Of a stretch of DNA of 64,000 nucleotides, positions 26,959 through 35,639 are shown piece after piece. Position numbers and translations under genes: made by a program. Origin of the DNA: Arthrobacter jinronghuae (GTDB lineage: Bacteria; Actinomycetota; Actinomycetes; Actinomycetales; Micrococcaceae); NCBI RefSeq assembly GCF_025244825.1, contig NZ_CP104263.1:868001-932000 (forward strand), given 5' to 3'. Each line of letters starts with the position of its first letter. The first letter of the stretch is position 1. The notes below the pieces were generated by a model that saw only the letters and a program-made list of their open reading frames with translations, was not told the DNA's origin and ran no database searches.

Positions 26959-27570
26959 CTAGATGCCCGCGCCCTGATCGCCGGAGGAAGAGTGCCCGCC
27001 GGAACCGGATGATCCCGAACCGGATGATCCCGAACCGCCGGGTTGGCCGAACGAGCCCGGCGAACCGGAACCGGATGAGCCGGAACCGGAACCGCTGGAA
27101 CCCGAGCCGCTGCTGGACGAGACCGAAGCAGGCTCCGATGAAGACTGCCCGGAAATCGTGGAACCGTCCTTGTAGGTGGCTGACACCTCGATCTTGCGCG
27201 GCTTCGACCGTTCGCTCACCGGAATGAAGACGCTCAGCACACCGTTCTCGTACTTCGCGGAGATCGAGTCAATATCAATGCCCTGGCCAAGATTCAGCTG
27301 GCGCAGGAAGGTCCCGCTTTCCCGTTCACGGTTCAGCCAGGTAACCCCCTCGGTGGTGTGGATGGTCCGCTCGGCCCTGATGGTCAGCAACTGGCCGTCA
27401 ACGTCCACGTCCACTGAACCGGGGTCGATACCCGGCAGATCCGCGTTGAGGATGTAGTGGTCGCCCTCGCGGTAGAGGTCTATCGGCATAAGCCGCAACC
27501 GCTGCCGGGGATCAAGAAGAGCGCCTGCCATCCGGTCAAGCTCACGGAAAGGATCAAACTTCATCGCCAT
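26959..27570 (-). CDS. Hsp20 small heat-shock protein with Ser/Gly tail
   Basis: 203 aa. Residues 28-130 form the alpha-crystallin domain (MPIDLYREGDHYILNADLPG, ending with GVLSVFIPVSE), which holds unfolded proteins for refolding. Residues 143-203 are a Ser/Gly-rich low-complexity tail (SGSGSSGSGS type) much longer than usual C-terminal extensions. The ATG at 27570 has AGGAG 9 nt upstream; an ATG at 27576 would be only 3 nt away. Upstream are a HAIR-like operator and a CIRCE element, so heat induction is expected. Confidence 0.9.
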   Translation of the reverse strand: MAMKFDPFRELDRMAGALLDPRQRLRLMPIDLYREGDHYILNADLPGIDPGSVDVDVDGQLLTIRAERTIHTTEGVTWLNRERESGTFLRQLNLGQGIDIDSISAKYENGVLSVFIPVSERSKPRKIEVSATYKDGSTISGQSSSEPASVSSSSGSGSSGSGSGSSGSGSPGSFGQPGGSGSSGSGSSGSGGHSSSGDQGAGI

Positions 27571-27648
27571 TGTCATCAACTCCTGTTGCGCCGGTACCCG
27601 CCGGGCACCGGTGATTGGAATGCCGTTGTAGGAAAAGGGTCGATAAAG

Positions 27649-27669
27649 GTTGAGTCGTCGTGACTCAAC
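27649..27669 (-). promoter_or_regulatory. HAIR-like (HspR) operator upstream of hsp20
   Basis: GTTGAGT-N7-ACTCAAC is perfectly symmetric and differs from the HspR HAIR consensus CTTGAGT-N7-ACTCAAG only at the outermost pair. Inside it a possible -35 (TTGAGT, 27668-27663) stands 17 bp from TATCGA (27645-27640), so HspR would block polymerase. Confidence 0.75.
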
Positions 27670-27682
27670 GATGAAATTCACG

Positions 27683-27709
27683 CTAGCACTCGGCACTTTT
27701 GAGTGCTAG
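27683..27709 (-). promoter_or_regulatory. CIRCE (HrcA) operator upstream of hsp20
   Basis: CTAGCACTC-N9-GAGTGCTAG is a perfect 9-9-9 inverted repeat matching the CIRCE consensus TTAGCACTC-N9-GAGTGCTAA except at the outermost bases. It lies about 115-140 bp before the hsp20 start and 14 bp upstream of the HAIR-like site. Confidence 0.85.
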
Positions 27710-27753
27710 GTTCGATGTCCGATTTTTACCCGCAGGCGCCCGGTTTCAGTCGG

Positions 27754-29223
27754 TCAGCCGAGCGGCCAGGAATGGACGGCAGCATTGGTGTGCATGTTCT
27801 CCCAGTAGAGCCGGGAGAGCTCGCCCAGTGCCGCCGACCGGGACATCCCGGCACCCTCGAGGCGGCGCAGCGTGGCGATCTGCCACGCTGCGCCGTTCTG
27901 CTCCGTGCGGGCACGCTCGGACACCACGTTCAGGTAGCGGTCGATCAGGGAGGAATCCACTTTCAGTTCCCGCAGCCCCTCGGCGGCCTGCGGAATCAGG
28001 TGGCGCACAATCAGCTCAGCCACCGGAATCTCGCCGATGCCCGGCCAGTACACGGCCGCCTCCAGTCCGTGCCGGGCACAGGCCAGGAAGTTGTCCGACG
28101 CCGTCTTGAAGGCGATGCGGCTCCACAGCGGCCGGTCTGCCGTGCGGAGATACTCCACGAGACCGTAATAGAACGCCGCGTTGGCGACCACGTCCAGGAC
28201 GGACGGGCCGGCCGGCAGCACCCGGTTCTCCAGGCGCAGGTTGGGTCTGCCGCTGCCGGGGTCATAGATCGGTCGGTTCCAGCGGTAGACCGTGCCGTTG
28301 TGGAGGCGCAGCTCAGGCAGCAGCGGCGCACCGAACGCTGTGGCTTCCGTTCCGTTGCCGGAGAGCTCCGGAAGCAGTGCGGGGAAGTAGCGTACGTTCT
28401 CCTCGAAGAGATCGAAGATCGACGTAATCCACCTTTCCCCGAACCAGACACGTGGGCGTACGCCTTGATTGCGCATTTCCGGCGGTCGGGTGTCGATGGC
28501 CTGCTTGAAGAGTTCAATCCTGGTCTCATGCCAGAGCACGTGTTCCATAAAGATGGGTGAATTGGCGGCAAGGGCAACCTGCGGGGCGGCAATCATCTGC
28601 GCCGCATTCCAGGCGGGCGCAAACTGGTCGGGCGAGACTTCCAGATGCAGCTGGACCGACGTGCATGCAGCCTCCGGTGCGATGTTCTGTGCGTAGAAGG
28701 ACAGCGGCTCCGGGCCTGACAGATCCAGGAGGACGTCTTCTCCCCGGGCTTGGAGGACTGACGTGTTCAAGGCCGCATAACGCTGCCCGCTGCTGAGCCA
28801 GTCCCATCCGTCCATGAAGCGGGGGGTGAGGGTGGGGAGGATACCCACCATCATGATGTCCGCCGCTTCCTGGGCGGCACGCTCATCGGCGCGGTTGAGC
28901 TGCGTCCGCAGGCTGTCCTCGAGCTCCTTCAACCCAAACTGCGCCACCGACATTGCGGGGTGGTTCATCTCGATGTTGAAGGCGCCGATCTCGGTCTGGA
29001 AGGCCGGATCGGCGATGCGGTCAAGGACAGCCTTGTTGCGGAGGGCGGGGGAGAAATCGCGGTTGGTCAGGTTCAGTTCCAGTTCCAGGCCAATGCTGGC
29101 CGTGTCCGCAAACTGCGCGGTGGAAAGGAAGTGAGCGAAGTGGTCCAGGTTTTCCAGCAAGCGCTGCCGGTAGGCCGTGCGCTGCGCCCGGCTGAAAGTC
29201 CTGCTCGTAACTTCTGCGCCCAT
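27754..29223 (-). CDS. Glutamate-cysteine ligase family (GCS2-like) protein
   Basis: 489 aa of the carboxylate-amine ligase / GCS2 superfamily. Features: IGLELELNLTN near residue 44 (catalytic Glu cluster), EIGAFNIEMNHPAMSV near 77, TSVQLHLEVSPDQFAPAWNAAQ near 188 and LRLENRVLPAGPSVLDVVANAAFYYG near 328. It ligates an amino acid to a glutamate-type carboxylate; whether it makes gamma-glutamylcysteine is uncertain in an actinobacterium that should use mycothiol. It starts 6 bp after the gene at 29230, likely one operon. Confidence 0.8.
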   Translation of the reverse strand: MGAEVTSRTFSRAQRTAYRQRLLENLDHFAHFLSTAQFADTASIGLELELNLTNRDFSPALRNKAVLDRIADPAFQTEIGAFNIEMNHPAMSVAQFGLKELEDSLRTQLNRADERAAQEAADIMMVGILPTLTPRFMDGWDWLSSGQRYAALNTSVLQARGEDVLLDLSGPEPLSFYAQNIAPEAACTSVQLHLEVSPDQFAPAWNAAQMIAAPQVALAANSPIFMEHVLWHETRIELFKQAIDTRPPEMRNQGVRPRVWFGERWITSIFDLFEENVRYFPALLPELSGNGTEATAFGAPLLPELRLHNGTVYRWNRPIYDPGSGRPNLRLENRVLPAGPSVLDVVANAAFYYGLVEYLRTADRPLWSRIAFKTASDNFLACARHGLEAAVYWPGIGEIPVAELIVRHLIPQAAEGLRELKVDSSLIDRYLNVVSERARTEQNGAAWQIATLRRLEGAGMSRSAALGELSRLYWENMHTNAAVHSWPLG

Positions 29224-29229
29224 GGCCCG

Positions 29230-29769
29230 TTACTTCTTTTTCAGGCCCTTGAGGACATTGGCGGGCCGTTGCATTTCCCCATGCTGGGCACCCATCACAA
29301 TCACCGCCCCCGAAAGCACGGGGATGCTCCACTGCAGGACCTTCAGTTGGCGCTGGGCTGACTTCAGTTCCTTTGACGCTCCCTCATGGGGCTCCGTGGC
29401 CCCTTGGCTGCCCTGTTCCGAGAGCTTGCCGACCTTTCCACCGAGGATCCCCGAATAAAGCGTGACGACGGCTGCCAGTGCCGTAACCGCCGTCTTGTAT
29501 ACGGTGAGGGGGCCCACCCCCTCCTGCTGGGAAACCCGGGTTTTGTTGTCGCCGATGAGTGCGAGTCCGGCGAGGAAGTGCAGCCCGATTGCCCCGGCCT
29601 GCACGGGGGCCCATTTTTTCCAGCCAAGGGCGGACAACCGCGCTCTCTCAGTGGGGTCCTTGGCCTTCGCGGTGGCTCCGTTAAGCCCGACGGCGCCCAT
29701 CAGGGAACCACCGAACCAAGCCGCTGCCGTGAGGTCATGGACAGATCGTGCTATTAGGTTTGCCGCCAA
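29230..29769 (-). CDS. Conserved membrane protein of unknown function
   Basis: 179 aa from a TTG at 29769, which has GGAG 7 nt upstream. It begins LAANLIARSVHDLTAAAWFGGSLMGAVGLNG, has three or four hydrophobic segments, and ends with a Lys-rich VLKGLKKK. I do not recognise a family. It is co-transcribed with the GCS2-like gene downstream and divergent from the envelope operon at 29999. The segment order resembles small copper-resistance or DUF-type membrane proteins, but this is not strong enough to name. Confidence 0.65.
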   Translation of the reverse strand: MAANLIARSVHDLTAAAWFGGSLMGAVGLNGATAKAKDPTERARLSALGWKKWAPVQAGAIGLHFLAGLALIGDNKTRVSQQEGVGPLTVYKTAVTALAAVVTLYSGILGGKVGKLSEQGSQGATEPHEGASKELKSAQRQLKVLQWSIPVLSGAVIVMGAQHGEMQRPANVLKGLKKK

Positions 29770-29998
29770 TGTGATGCTCCTGTGCGTTGTGGGCCAGGGG
29801 CCGTCCCGCCGGATTATTCGGCAGGAAGCGGGCCCGCGGGCTCTTCTGATCGGTGCAAAAAGAAAACCACGCGCAGAATCCAATAGCAAGGGCACTTACA
29901 ATCCTAACACGCTACACATTCGTAACTAAGTGTGCTTATTATCGAGTTACGGACCATCCGATCTTGATCAGCAGTTGCAATGACGAAAGAGAGCGATG
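29770..29998. other. AT-richer divergent intergenic region
   Basis: A 229-bp gap between divergent operons, clearly lower in GC than its surroundings around 29880-29950. It contains the 7-bp inverted repeat CGTAACT (29921-29927) / AGTTACG (29945-29951). Promoters for both operons should lie here, but I cannot assign -10/-35 boxes with confidence. Confidence 0.5.
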
Positions 29999-30769
29999 AT
30001 GACAGAGAACTTCACTCCGCGTGACGGAAGCCATGCAGCATCCCCGGCCGGAAGCACCAACGATTCCACGGCCGCAGCGAAGGCCGACGCCGCCAAGCAG
30101 CAGGCAGGTGACCTCGCCCAGCAGGCCAAGGGTAATGCCGCTCAGGTAGCGGACACCGCCAAGTCTGAAGCAGCGGGCGTCGCCTCCGAAGTAAAGACCA
30201 ACGCCAAGGACCTGTTTACCCAGGCCCGTTCCGATCTCACCGAGCAGGCTGGTACCCAGCAGCAGAAGGTGGCCGAAGGTCTCCGCTCGATGGCTGACGA
30301 GCTGCACTCCATGGCTCAGTCCGGCCAGTCCGGCGTAGCCACCGATCTCGTGGGTGAAGCAGCCAGCCGTGCATCCTCGGCTGCCACCTGGCTTGACGGC
30401 CGTGATCCGGGATCCCTGCTGAATGAGGTCAAGGGCTTTGCCCGCCAGCGTCCCGTTGCCTTCCTGGCTCTCGCAGCCGGAGCCGGTTTCCTGGCAGGCC
30501 GCCTTAACAAGGGCCTGAGTGCAGGCCTCCCGACTCAGGGCGCAACCGGATCCGCCGGCCAGCACGTGGCACCGCCCGTGCCTCCCGTGACGCCTGTCCC
30601 GGCGGCCCCGGCGGCCAACCCCACGGTTGGCACCACCGGAACCAACGATCCGTTCGGCACCGAACCGGTCCGCCAGCCCGGTACGGGTCCCGCGTCGGCG
30701 CAGACTCTTCCCCCCACCCCCTCCACCGGCGTTCCGGCAGCTGATCCCTACAGCGGTGGTCGGCACTGA
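29999..30769 (+). CDS. Ala/Lys/Gln-rich helical envelope protein, first gene of a stress-type operon
   Basis: 256 aa. Residues 20-110 are a long amphipathic helix rich in Ala, Lys, Asp and Gln with 11-residue-like repeats (AAKQQAGDLAQQAKGNAAQ), as in LEA or apolipoprotein-like proteins. A hydrophobic glycine-rich hairpin (RQRPVAFLALAAGAGFLAGRL) lies near 145-165, and the tail is Pro/Thr-rich. The ATG at 29999 (or 29996) follows GAAAGAGAG. The stop overlaps the next ATG by 1 nt (TGATG). Probable membrane-associated protein; function unknown. Confidence 0.65.
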   Translation: MTENFTPRDGSHAASPAGSTNDSTAAAKADAAKQQAGDLAQQAKGNAAQVADTAKSEAAGVASEVKTNAKDLFTQARSDLTEQAGTQQQKVAEGLRSMADELHSMAQSGQSGVATDLVGEAASRASSAATWLDGRDPGSLLNEVKGFARQRPVAFLALAAGAGFLAGRLNKGLSAGLPTQGATGSAGQHVAPPVPPVTPVPAAPAANPTVGTTGTNDPFGTEPVRQPGTGPASAQTLPPTPSTGVPAADPYSGGRH

Positions 30770-31194
30770 TGAGTACCGAACTCCCTCCCACACCAGCGCA
30801 GGCTAAGGCTGAGTCCACGTCCCTGGGCGATCTGCTCGGCCAGGTGACGCAGGACATGTCCACCCTCATGCGTCAGGAAGTGGAGCTGGCGAAGGTCGAA
30901 CTGAAGCAGTCCGCAACCCGTGCAGGCACGGGTGCCGGAATGTTCGCCGGCGCGGCCGTCGCAGGGTACTTCGTACTCCTCTTCCTCTCTATCGCCCTGT
31001 GGTACGCACTGGGCACGACGGCGATCGGCTTCGGCTGGTCCGCAGTGATCGTGGCGGTTCTCTGGGCCATCGTTGCCGCCGTCCTGGCATCACGTGGACG
31101 CAAGGAAATGAAGAAGATCAAGGGCATGCCGCAGACGTCCGAGACACTGCAGGAGATCCCCCAGACCATGAAACCAAGCGAGGAAACACGATGA
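30769..31194 (+). CDS. Phage-holin-like (Phage_holin_3_6 / actinobacterial holin superfamily) membrane protein
   Basis: 141 aa. A helical N-terminal part (SLGDLLGQVTQDMSTLMRQEVELAKVELKQSATRAG) is followed by two membrane segments (GMFAGAAVAGYFVLLFLSIALW, IGFGWSAVIVAVLWAIVAAVLA) and a basic tail. This is the common actinobacterial holin-superfamily protein that partners a DUF3618 gene; despite the name, no prophage is nearby. It overlaps both neighbours by 1-4 nt, showing translational coupling. Confidence 0.8.
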   Translation: MSTELPPTPAQAKAESTSLGDLLGQVTQDMSTLMRQEVELAKVELKQSATRAGTGAGMFAGAAVAGYFVLLFLSIALWYALGTTAIGFGWSAVIVAVLWAIVAAVLASRGRKEMKKIKGMPQTSETLQEIPQTMKPSEETR

Positions 31195-31820
31195 GTGAAA
31201 ACCCCGATGAGATCCGCGCCGACATCGAAGCAACCCGCCGGCGCCTAGGCACCAACGTGGACGCAGTGGCGGACAAGGTAACTCCCTCCCACATCGTCCA
31301 GCGCCAGACGGACAAGATGAAGGACAAGGTATTCGGAGTGAAGGACAAGGTGATGGGTGTGGCCGATTCAGTAGGTAACAGCGCAAGCAATACCGGCAGC
31401 AACATCGGCGGCAGCGTTTCCGACATGGGCGGTAGTGTTTCGGACGGCATGTCCGCCGCCGGCTCCGCTGTCCAGGGTGCACCTGCCAAGCTCGCAGGCC
31501 AGGCGCAGGGCAACCCCATTGCAGCAGGCCTCATTGCCTTCGGGGCCGGTCTGCTCGCAGCAACGCTGATCCCCACCAGCGACAAGGAGCGCGTCGCTGC
31601 CGACAACATCAAGACCGCCGCGCAGCCGATGACCGACGAACTGGCCGGGGCAGCCAAGGAAATGGCCGAGGGCCTCAAGGAACCGGCTCAGGAAGCGGTC
31701 GAGAACATCAAGGCCACTGCCACGGACGCCGCGCAGAACGTGAAGTCCGAAGGCCAGGCAGCTGCTTCCGACGTCAAGGATTCCGCTACCGAAGCCCCGC
31801 AGAACGTGAAGAACGCCTAG
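31191..31820 (+). CDS. DUF3618 family protein
   Basis: 209 aa. The DUF3618 signature is at the start: MSENPDEIRADIEATRRRLGTNVDAVADKV-TPS. A Gly/Ser-rich middle is followed by a hydrophobic hairpin (NPIAAGLIAFGAGLLAATLIP) and a long Ala/Lys/Glu helix. DUF3618 proteins are found with holin-like partners and may support envelope integrity (inference). The ATG at 31191 overlaps the upstream stop by 4 nt with GAGGAAA before it. Third and last gene of the operon, ended by a 24-bp hairpin. Confidence 0.85.
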   Translation: MSENPDEIRADIEATRRRLGTNVDAVADKVTPSHIVQRQTDKMKDKVFGVKDKVMGVADSVGNSASNTGSNIGGSVSDMGGSVSDGMSAAGSAVQGAPAKLAGQAQGNPIAAGLIAFGAGLLAATLIPTSDKERVAADNIKTAAQPMTDELAGAAKEMAEGLKEPAQEAVENIKATATDAAQNVKSEGQAAASDVKDSATEAPQNVKNA

Positions 31821-31829
31821 TACAGCGCT

Positions 31830-31882
31830 AAAAACGACGGCGGTGCCGCACCTGCAAAAGGTGCGGCACCGCCGTCGTTTTT
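31830..31882. terminator. Perfect 24-bp bidirectional terminator
   Basis: Positions 31830-31853 and 31859-31882 pair without mismatch around a 5-nt loop (GCAAA), starting with A5 and ending with T5, so it works in both directions between the envelope operon and the convergent oxidoreductase gene. It contains the AACGACGGCG core found in two other terminators here. Confidence 0.93.
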
Positions 31883-31915
31883 CGTGTCCTCAGCCGCTAC
31901 GGCCCCATGGGCCGG

Positions 31916-33004
31916 TCAGCGGGGGACAGCGTCCTTGTCATTGGCATACAGCACACCGATCTGCGCCCGTACGGTGTCAAAGAGCCGCATGGTCCGCAGG
32001 GAATCCGCCCAGGTCATGGTGGGGCTTTCCACCAGCCCCGCCTGGATGCACCGGGTCACCTCCCGCAGCTCGTACGCGTAGCCGTTGCCGACCTGCGGGA
32101 ACCGCTCCACCCGGGCCTCTCCGTCATGCGGCACGATGGTCAGTTCCACCGGGTTATGCAGGGGTGAACCGGTGCGGAGCCAGCCCCTGGTGCCGGAAAT
32201 GACCGCAGTCCGCGGGGAGGAGGACACCAGTGACGAGGTCAGCTGTGCCAGGCCGCCGGACGCGTAGCCGAGCGTCAAAGCGTTCTGCGTGTCCACGCCG
32301 TCGGCGTTGATGCTGCCGACCGCGTGGACCGTCTCGGGGTAGCCGAGCGCACCCAGGGCAAAGGTGAGCGGATAGACGGTCAGGTCCAGCAGTGCTCCTC
32401 CGCCTGCCGCCGGATCCCAGAGCCTGCTGGCCGGGTCATACGCTGCCGGGAAACCCAGGTCTGCCTGCACCCAGTTGATGTCCCCGAGTTCACCCGAGGC
32501 AATGAGTTCCCAGATGCGGTTGATGCAGGGCAGGAAACGGGTCCAGACCGCTTCCATGAGGAACAGGTTGCGGGACCGTGCCAGTTCGATCAGGTCCTCG
32601 GTTTCGCGGGCATTGATGGTCAGCGACTTTTCGCACAGCACGTGTTTGCCGGCCTCCAGCGCACGCCGGGCTATCCGATAGTGCTGGGCGTGCGGGGAGG
32701 CGATGTAGACGACGTCCACTTCGGGATCGGCAAAGAGCCGGTCATAGCCCGAGACATCGTCGGCGTCGAAGTAGCTGCTGGCGAAGCCGAAGCGGGAGGC
32801 GAACTCCTCGGCCGTGGCCTGCCGGCGGGAACTGACCGCCTGGAGGACGGCGTCCTCCAACCGGGCGATGTCTTCAGTGACACGCTCAGCGATATTTCCG
32901 GTGGCCACTACGCCCCAGCGCAGGGTGCGTCCCGTGGACTGGACGGGACTTGGAGCTCCCGGCTGGACACAGGGGGGTGTGGGTATGTGTTGAACGGCAG
33001 TCAT
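31916..33004 (-). CDS. Gfo/Idh/MocA family oxidoreductase
   Basis: 362 aa NAD(P)-dependent oxidoreductase. The Rossmann motif is LRWGVVATGNIAERV near residue 28; DVVYIASPHAQHYRIARRALEAGKHVLCEKSLTIN around 98-132 carries the catalytic Lys of the EK(P/S) motif; the C-terminal beta-sheet domain holds GGGALLDLTVYPLTFALG. Family members act on sugars, inositols or dihydrodiols. The position next to a sugar ABC transporter and a ROK repressor suggests a sugar substrate, but its promoter is separate. A small inverted repeat (GAGTA-N4-TACTC, 33032-33045) lies upstream. Confidence 0.9.
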   Translation of the reverse strand: MTAVQHIPTPPCVQPGAPSPVQSTGRTLRWGVVATGNIAERVTEDIARLEDAVLQAVSSRRQATAEEFASRFGFASSYFDADDVSGYDRLFADPEVDVVYIASPHAQHYRIARRALEAGKHVLCEKSLTINARETEDLIELARSRNLFLMEAVWTRFLPCINRIWELIASGELGDINWVQADLGFPAAYDPASRLWDPAAGGGALLDLTVYPLTFALGALGYPETVHAVGSINADGVDTQNALTLGYASGGLAQLTSSLVSSSPRTAVISGTRGWLRTGSPLHNPVELTIVPHDGEARVERFPQVGNGYAYELREVTRCIQAGLVESPTMTWADSLRTMRLFDTVRAQIGVLYANDKDAVPR

Positions 33005-33139
33005 GGTCCTCGTCTTCCGCGTCGTTGCAGGGAGTACCCCTACTCTATGGTTGCAGCCTGCCGGGGCCTAGGGGTGGACTCCGAGTCCGTGCGGCTCCAA
33101 GTGCCGGCGGCAGGGTGTGGAACGGGGTGGATCAGGTGT

Positions 33140-33180
33140 GGAACAGCCCGGGTTTCCGTGAAGGAAACCCGGGCTGTTCC
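33140..33180. terminator. 18-bp hairpin after the sugar transporter operon
   Basis: Arms 33140-33157 and 33163-33180 pair perfectly around GTGAA. It lies 29 bp beyond the end of the binding-protein gene (minus strand). There is no T run, so it is terminator-like only. Confidence 0.75.
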
Positions 33181-33208
33181 GCCCGAAAGGGCAGTTGATG
33201 TGCAGGTA

Positions 33209-34291
33209 TTACTTGGTCAGCTCGGAGAGCGTGGGGTCATTCGCGTAGGCCTCGGCAGCGTTGGCCTTGGTGACGATGACCGGCTCCAGCAGGTAGCTCT
33301 CGACTACCTTCTTGCCGTTGTCGTAGCTCTCGTCGTCATTGATTTCGACCTCTTCACCGGCGCCCAGTGCCTTGACCATGTCAATGCTCTGGTTCACCAG
33401 GTTACGGGTGTCCTTGTTGATGGTGGAGTACTGCTTGCCTTCCATGATCAGCTTGACGGATTCCACCTCGGAGTCCTGGCCGGTGATGACGGGCAGTGCC
33501 TTGCCGGCGCCGGTGACCGAGGTCAGGACGGCGCGGGCCAGGGTGTCGTTGGGGGAGAGGACGCCGTCCAGTTCCTGGGAGGCGTAGTTGCTGGAGAGCA
33601 GGGTGTCCATGCGCTTCTGGGCGTTCTCTGCCTTCCAGCCCTGGGTGACAGCCTGGTTGAACTCGGTCTGGCCGGAGCCGACTACGAGGTTTCCTGCTTC
33701 GATCTCCGGCTGGAGGATATCCATGGCGCCGTCGAAGAAGACCTGGGCATTGGCGTCATCCGGGGAACCGGCAAACAGCTCAATGTTGTACGGACCTTCG
33801 GGCTTCTTTTCCTTGAGCCCGTCCAGCAGGGCCTGGCCCTGCAGCTGGCCGACCTTGAAGTTGTCGTAGGCCACGTAGTAGTCAACGTTTTCGGTGTTGG
33901 TCAGCAGGCGGTCATAGGCGATGACCGTGATGCCGGCATCCTTGGCGTCCTGCAGCTGCGAGCCGAGCTGGCTGCCGTCGATGGCACCCACAATCAGGAC
34001 CTCGACACCGTTGGTGATCATGGAGCTGATCTGGTTCTGCTGTTCGGACACGCCGCCGTTGGCGAACTGGACCTGGCCCTCGTAGCCGGCCTCCTTGAGG
34101 CCGTCGTTGAAGAGGGTCTCGGCGAGCACCCAGTTTTCCGAGGTTTTCTGCGGCAGGGCGACGCCGATGGCTGCCCCGTCCTCGAAGCCTTCTTCGGCTC
34201 CGGAAGCGGTTTCTTCGGTGCGGCCGCAGGCGGACAGCGACAATGCTGCCACCGTTGCCGCAACGGCGAAGGATTTTGCGAATTTACGCAT
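33209..34291 (-). CDS. chvE: ChvE-type multiple-monosaccharide-binding lipoprotein
   Basis: 360 aa. Signal peptide with lipobox (ALSLSAC), then a periplasmic-binding-type domain (IGVALPQKTSENWVLAETLFNDGLK; VEVLIVGAIDGSQL; VIAYDRLLTNTENVDYYVAYDNFKVG; LVVGSGQTEFNQAVTQGWKAENAQKRM). These match the ChvE group that binds glucose, galactose, arabinose or xylose for the GguAB transporter. The ATG at 34291 has AAAGAGAAC upstream. Last gene of the operon gguA-gguB-chvE on the minus strand, an order reversed from the classic chvE-first one. Confidence 0.9.
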   Translation of the reverse strand: MRKFAKSFAVAATVAALSLSACGRTEETASGAEEGFEDGAAIGVALPQKTSENWVLAETLFNDGLKEAGYEGQVQFANGGVSEQQNQISSMITNGVEVLIVGAIDGSQLGSQLQDAKDAGITVIAYDRLLTNTENVDYYVAYDNFKVGQLQGQALLDGLKEKKPEGPYNIELFAGSPDDANAQVFFDGAMDILQPEIEAGNLVVGSGQTEFNQAVTQGWKAENAQKRMDTLLSSNYASQELDGVLSPNDTLARAVLTSVTGAGKALPVITGQDSEVESVKLIMEGKQYSTINKDTRNLVNQSIDMVKALGAGEEVEINDDESYDNGKKVVESYLLEPVIVTKANAAEAYANDPTLSELTK

Positions 34292-34346
34292 GGTGTTCTC
34301 TTTCTTGATAGCGGTGCTGGAAATAGAGCGGAGTAAGTGGTGCGGT

Positions 34347-35639
34347 CTAGGCGTCGGTGGCAATGACAGTCTTGGTGCCCGTGGGCATTTCCGGGGTGGC
34401 GTCGACGACGGCGGGGGCCGGCTTGGGCTTGTTGCCGCCGAAGTTGCGCATCAGCAGCCCGGTGATGGAGGGCTTGCCCTGGGTCTTGTTGTAGACGTCC
34501 AGTGCGACGGCGAGCAGCAGGACCAAGCCCTTGATCATGGAGGTGGTGTCCGCGCCCACGCCGAGCAGCTGCAGGCCGTTGTTCAGGACGGCCATGACCA
34601 GGCCGCCCACGATGGAACCGACTACGGTTCCGACGCCGCCGGAAACGGCCGCTCCGCCAATGAAGACGGCGGCAATGGCGTCAAGTTCCCAGTTGGTGCC
34701 GTCAAACGGACCGGAGGCGGTGGAGCGGGCCACGAAGATCATGCCGGCCAGGGCGGCCAGAATCGACATGTTCATCATGACCATGAAGTTGACCTTCTTG
34801 CCCTGCACGCCGGAGAGCTCCGCAGCGTGCCGGTTGCCGCCCACCGCGTAGACGTGGCGGCCAAGGATGGTCTTGTTGGAGACGAACCCGTAGAAGAGGA
34901 CCAGGACGCCCAGGATGATGCCCGAGACCGGGAAGGACGTGCCGGGACGGCCCGTGGCGAAGAGGTACGTGGCGTAGAGGATGACCGCGCAGAGCAGGCC
35001 GATCTTAACCACCGGAACCCAGGCAGGCGGGTTGGCGGTGCCGAGCTTGGCGTTGCGGGAACGCTTGCGCATTTCGCCGTAGATCACTGCGGCGCAGAGG
35101 ATCAGGCCCAGCAGCAGGGTCAGGTTGTTGTAACCCGGGATCGGGCCGCCCTCGGGCAGGTAGCCGGCGCCGATGAACTGGAATTCGGAGGGGACCGGAA
35201 CGGTATTGGACTTGCCTACCCACTGGTTGGCCCCGCGGAAGATCAGCATGCCTGCCAGTGTCACGATGAACGCCGGGATTCCGACGTACGCCACCCACAG
35301 GCCCTGCCAGGCGCCGATTGCCGCGCCCACCAGCAGGCCCAGGAGTATGCCCGCATACCAGGGCAGGCCCCAGTCCCGCATGGCCATCGCGACGACGATG
35401 CCCGAGAACGCGGCGACGGATCCCACCGAGAGGTCGATGTGGCCGGCAATGATCACGAAGACCATGCCCACCGCCAGGATCAGGATGTAGGAGTTGCCGT
35501 TGAACAGGTTGATCATGTTCGTGGGCGTCAGGGTCTTGCCCCCGGTGAGGACCTGGAACAGGCCGACCAGGATGGCCAAGGCGAAGATCATCCCGAATTG
35601 GCGGCCGTTGCCGCCCAGGAGTTGCTTGATGGCGTTCAT
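34347..35639 (-). CDS. gguB: Sugar ABC transporter permease, GguB/MmsB type
   Basis: 430-aa permease with about ten helices. Typical motifs are [19 protein letters not shown] near residue 65, [17 protein letters not shown] near 120 and [21 protein letters not shown] near 330. The long loop after TM5 ([11 protein letters not shown]) and the Pro-rich cytoplasmic tail are usual in this subgroup. The ATG overlaps the gguA stop by 4 nt, so the two are translationally coupled. It forms the membrane channel for the ChvE-bound sugar. Confidence 0.92.
   Translation of the reverse strand: MNAIKQLLGGNGRQFGMIFALAILVGLFQVLTGGKTLTPTNMINLFNGNSYILILAVGMVFVIIAGHIDLSVGSVAAFSGIVVAMAMRDWGLPWYAGILLGLLVGAAIGAWQGLWVAYVGIPAFIVTLAGMLIFRGANQWVGKSNTVPVPSEFQFIGAGYLPEGGPIPGYNNLTLLLGLILCAAVIYGEMRKRSRNAKLGTANPPAWVPVVKIGLLCAVILYATYLFATGRPGTSFPVSGIILGVLVLFYGFVSNKTILGRHVYAVGGNRHAAELSGVQGKKVNFMVMMNMSILAALAGMIFVARSTASGPFDGTNWELDAIAAVFIGGAAVSGGVGTVVGSIVGGLVMAVLNNGLQLLGVGADTTSMIKGLVLLLAVALDVYNKTQGKPSITGLLMRNFGGNKPKPAPAVVDATPEMPTGTKTVIATDA

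Noticed and set aside
30769..31194. Prophage or phage lysis gene
   Set aside because: The holin-like family is a common chromosomal partner of DUF3618 in actinobacteria, and no phage structural, integrase or lysin genes are nearby.
33032..33045. GAGTA-N4-TACTC inverted repeat before the oxidoreductase gene
   Set aside because: 5-bp arms alone are not enough evidence for an operator; mentioned only within the gene entry.
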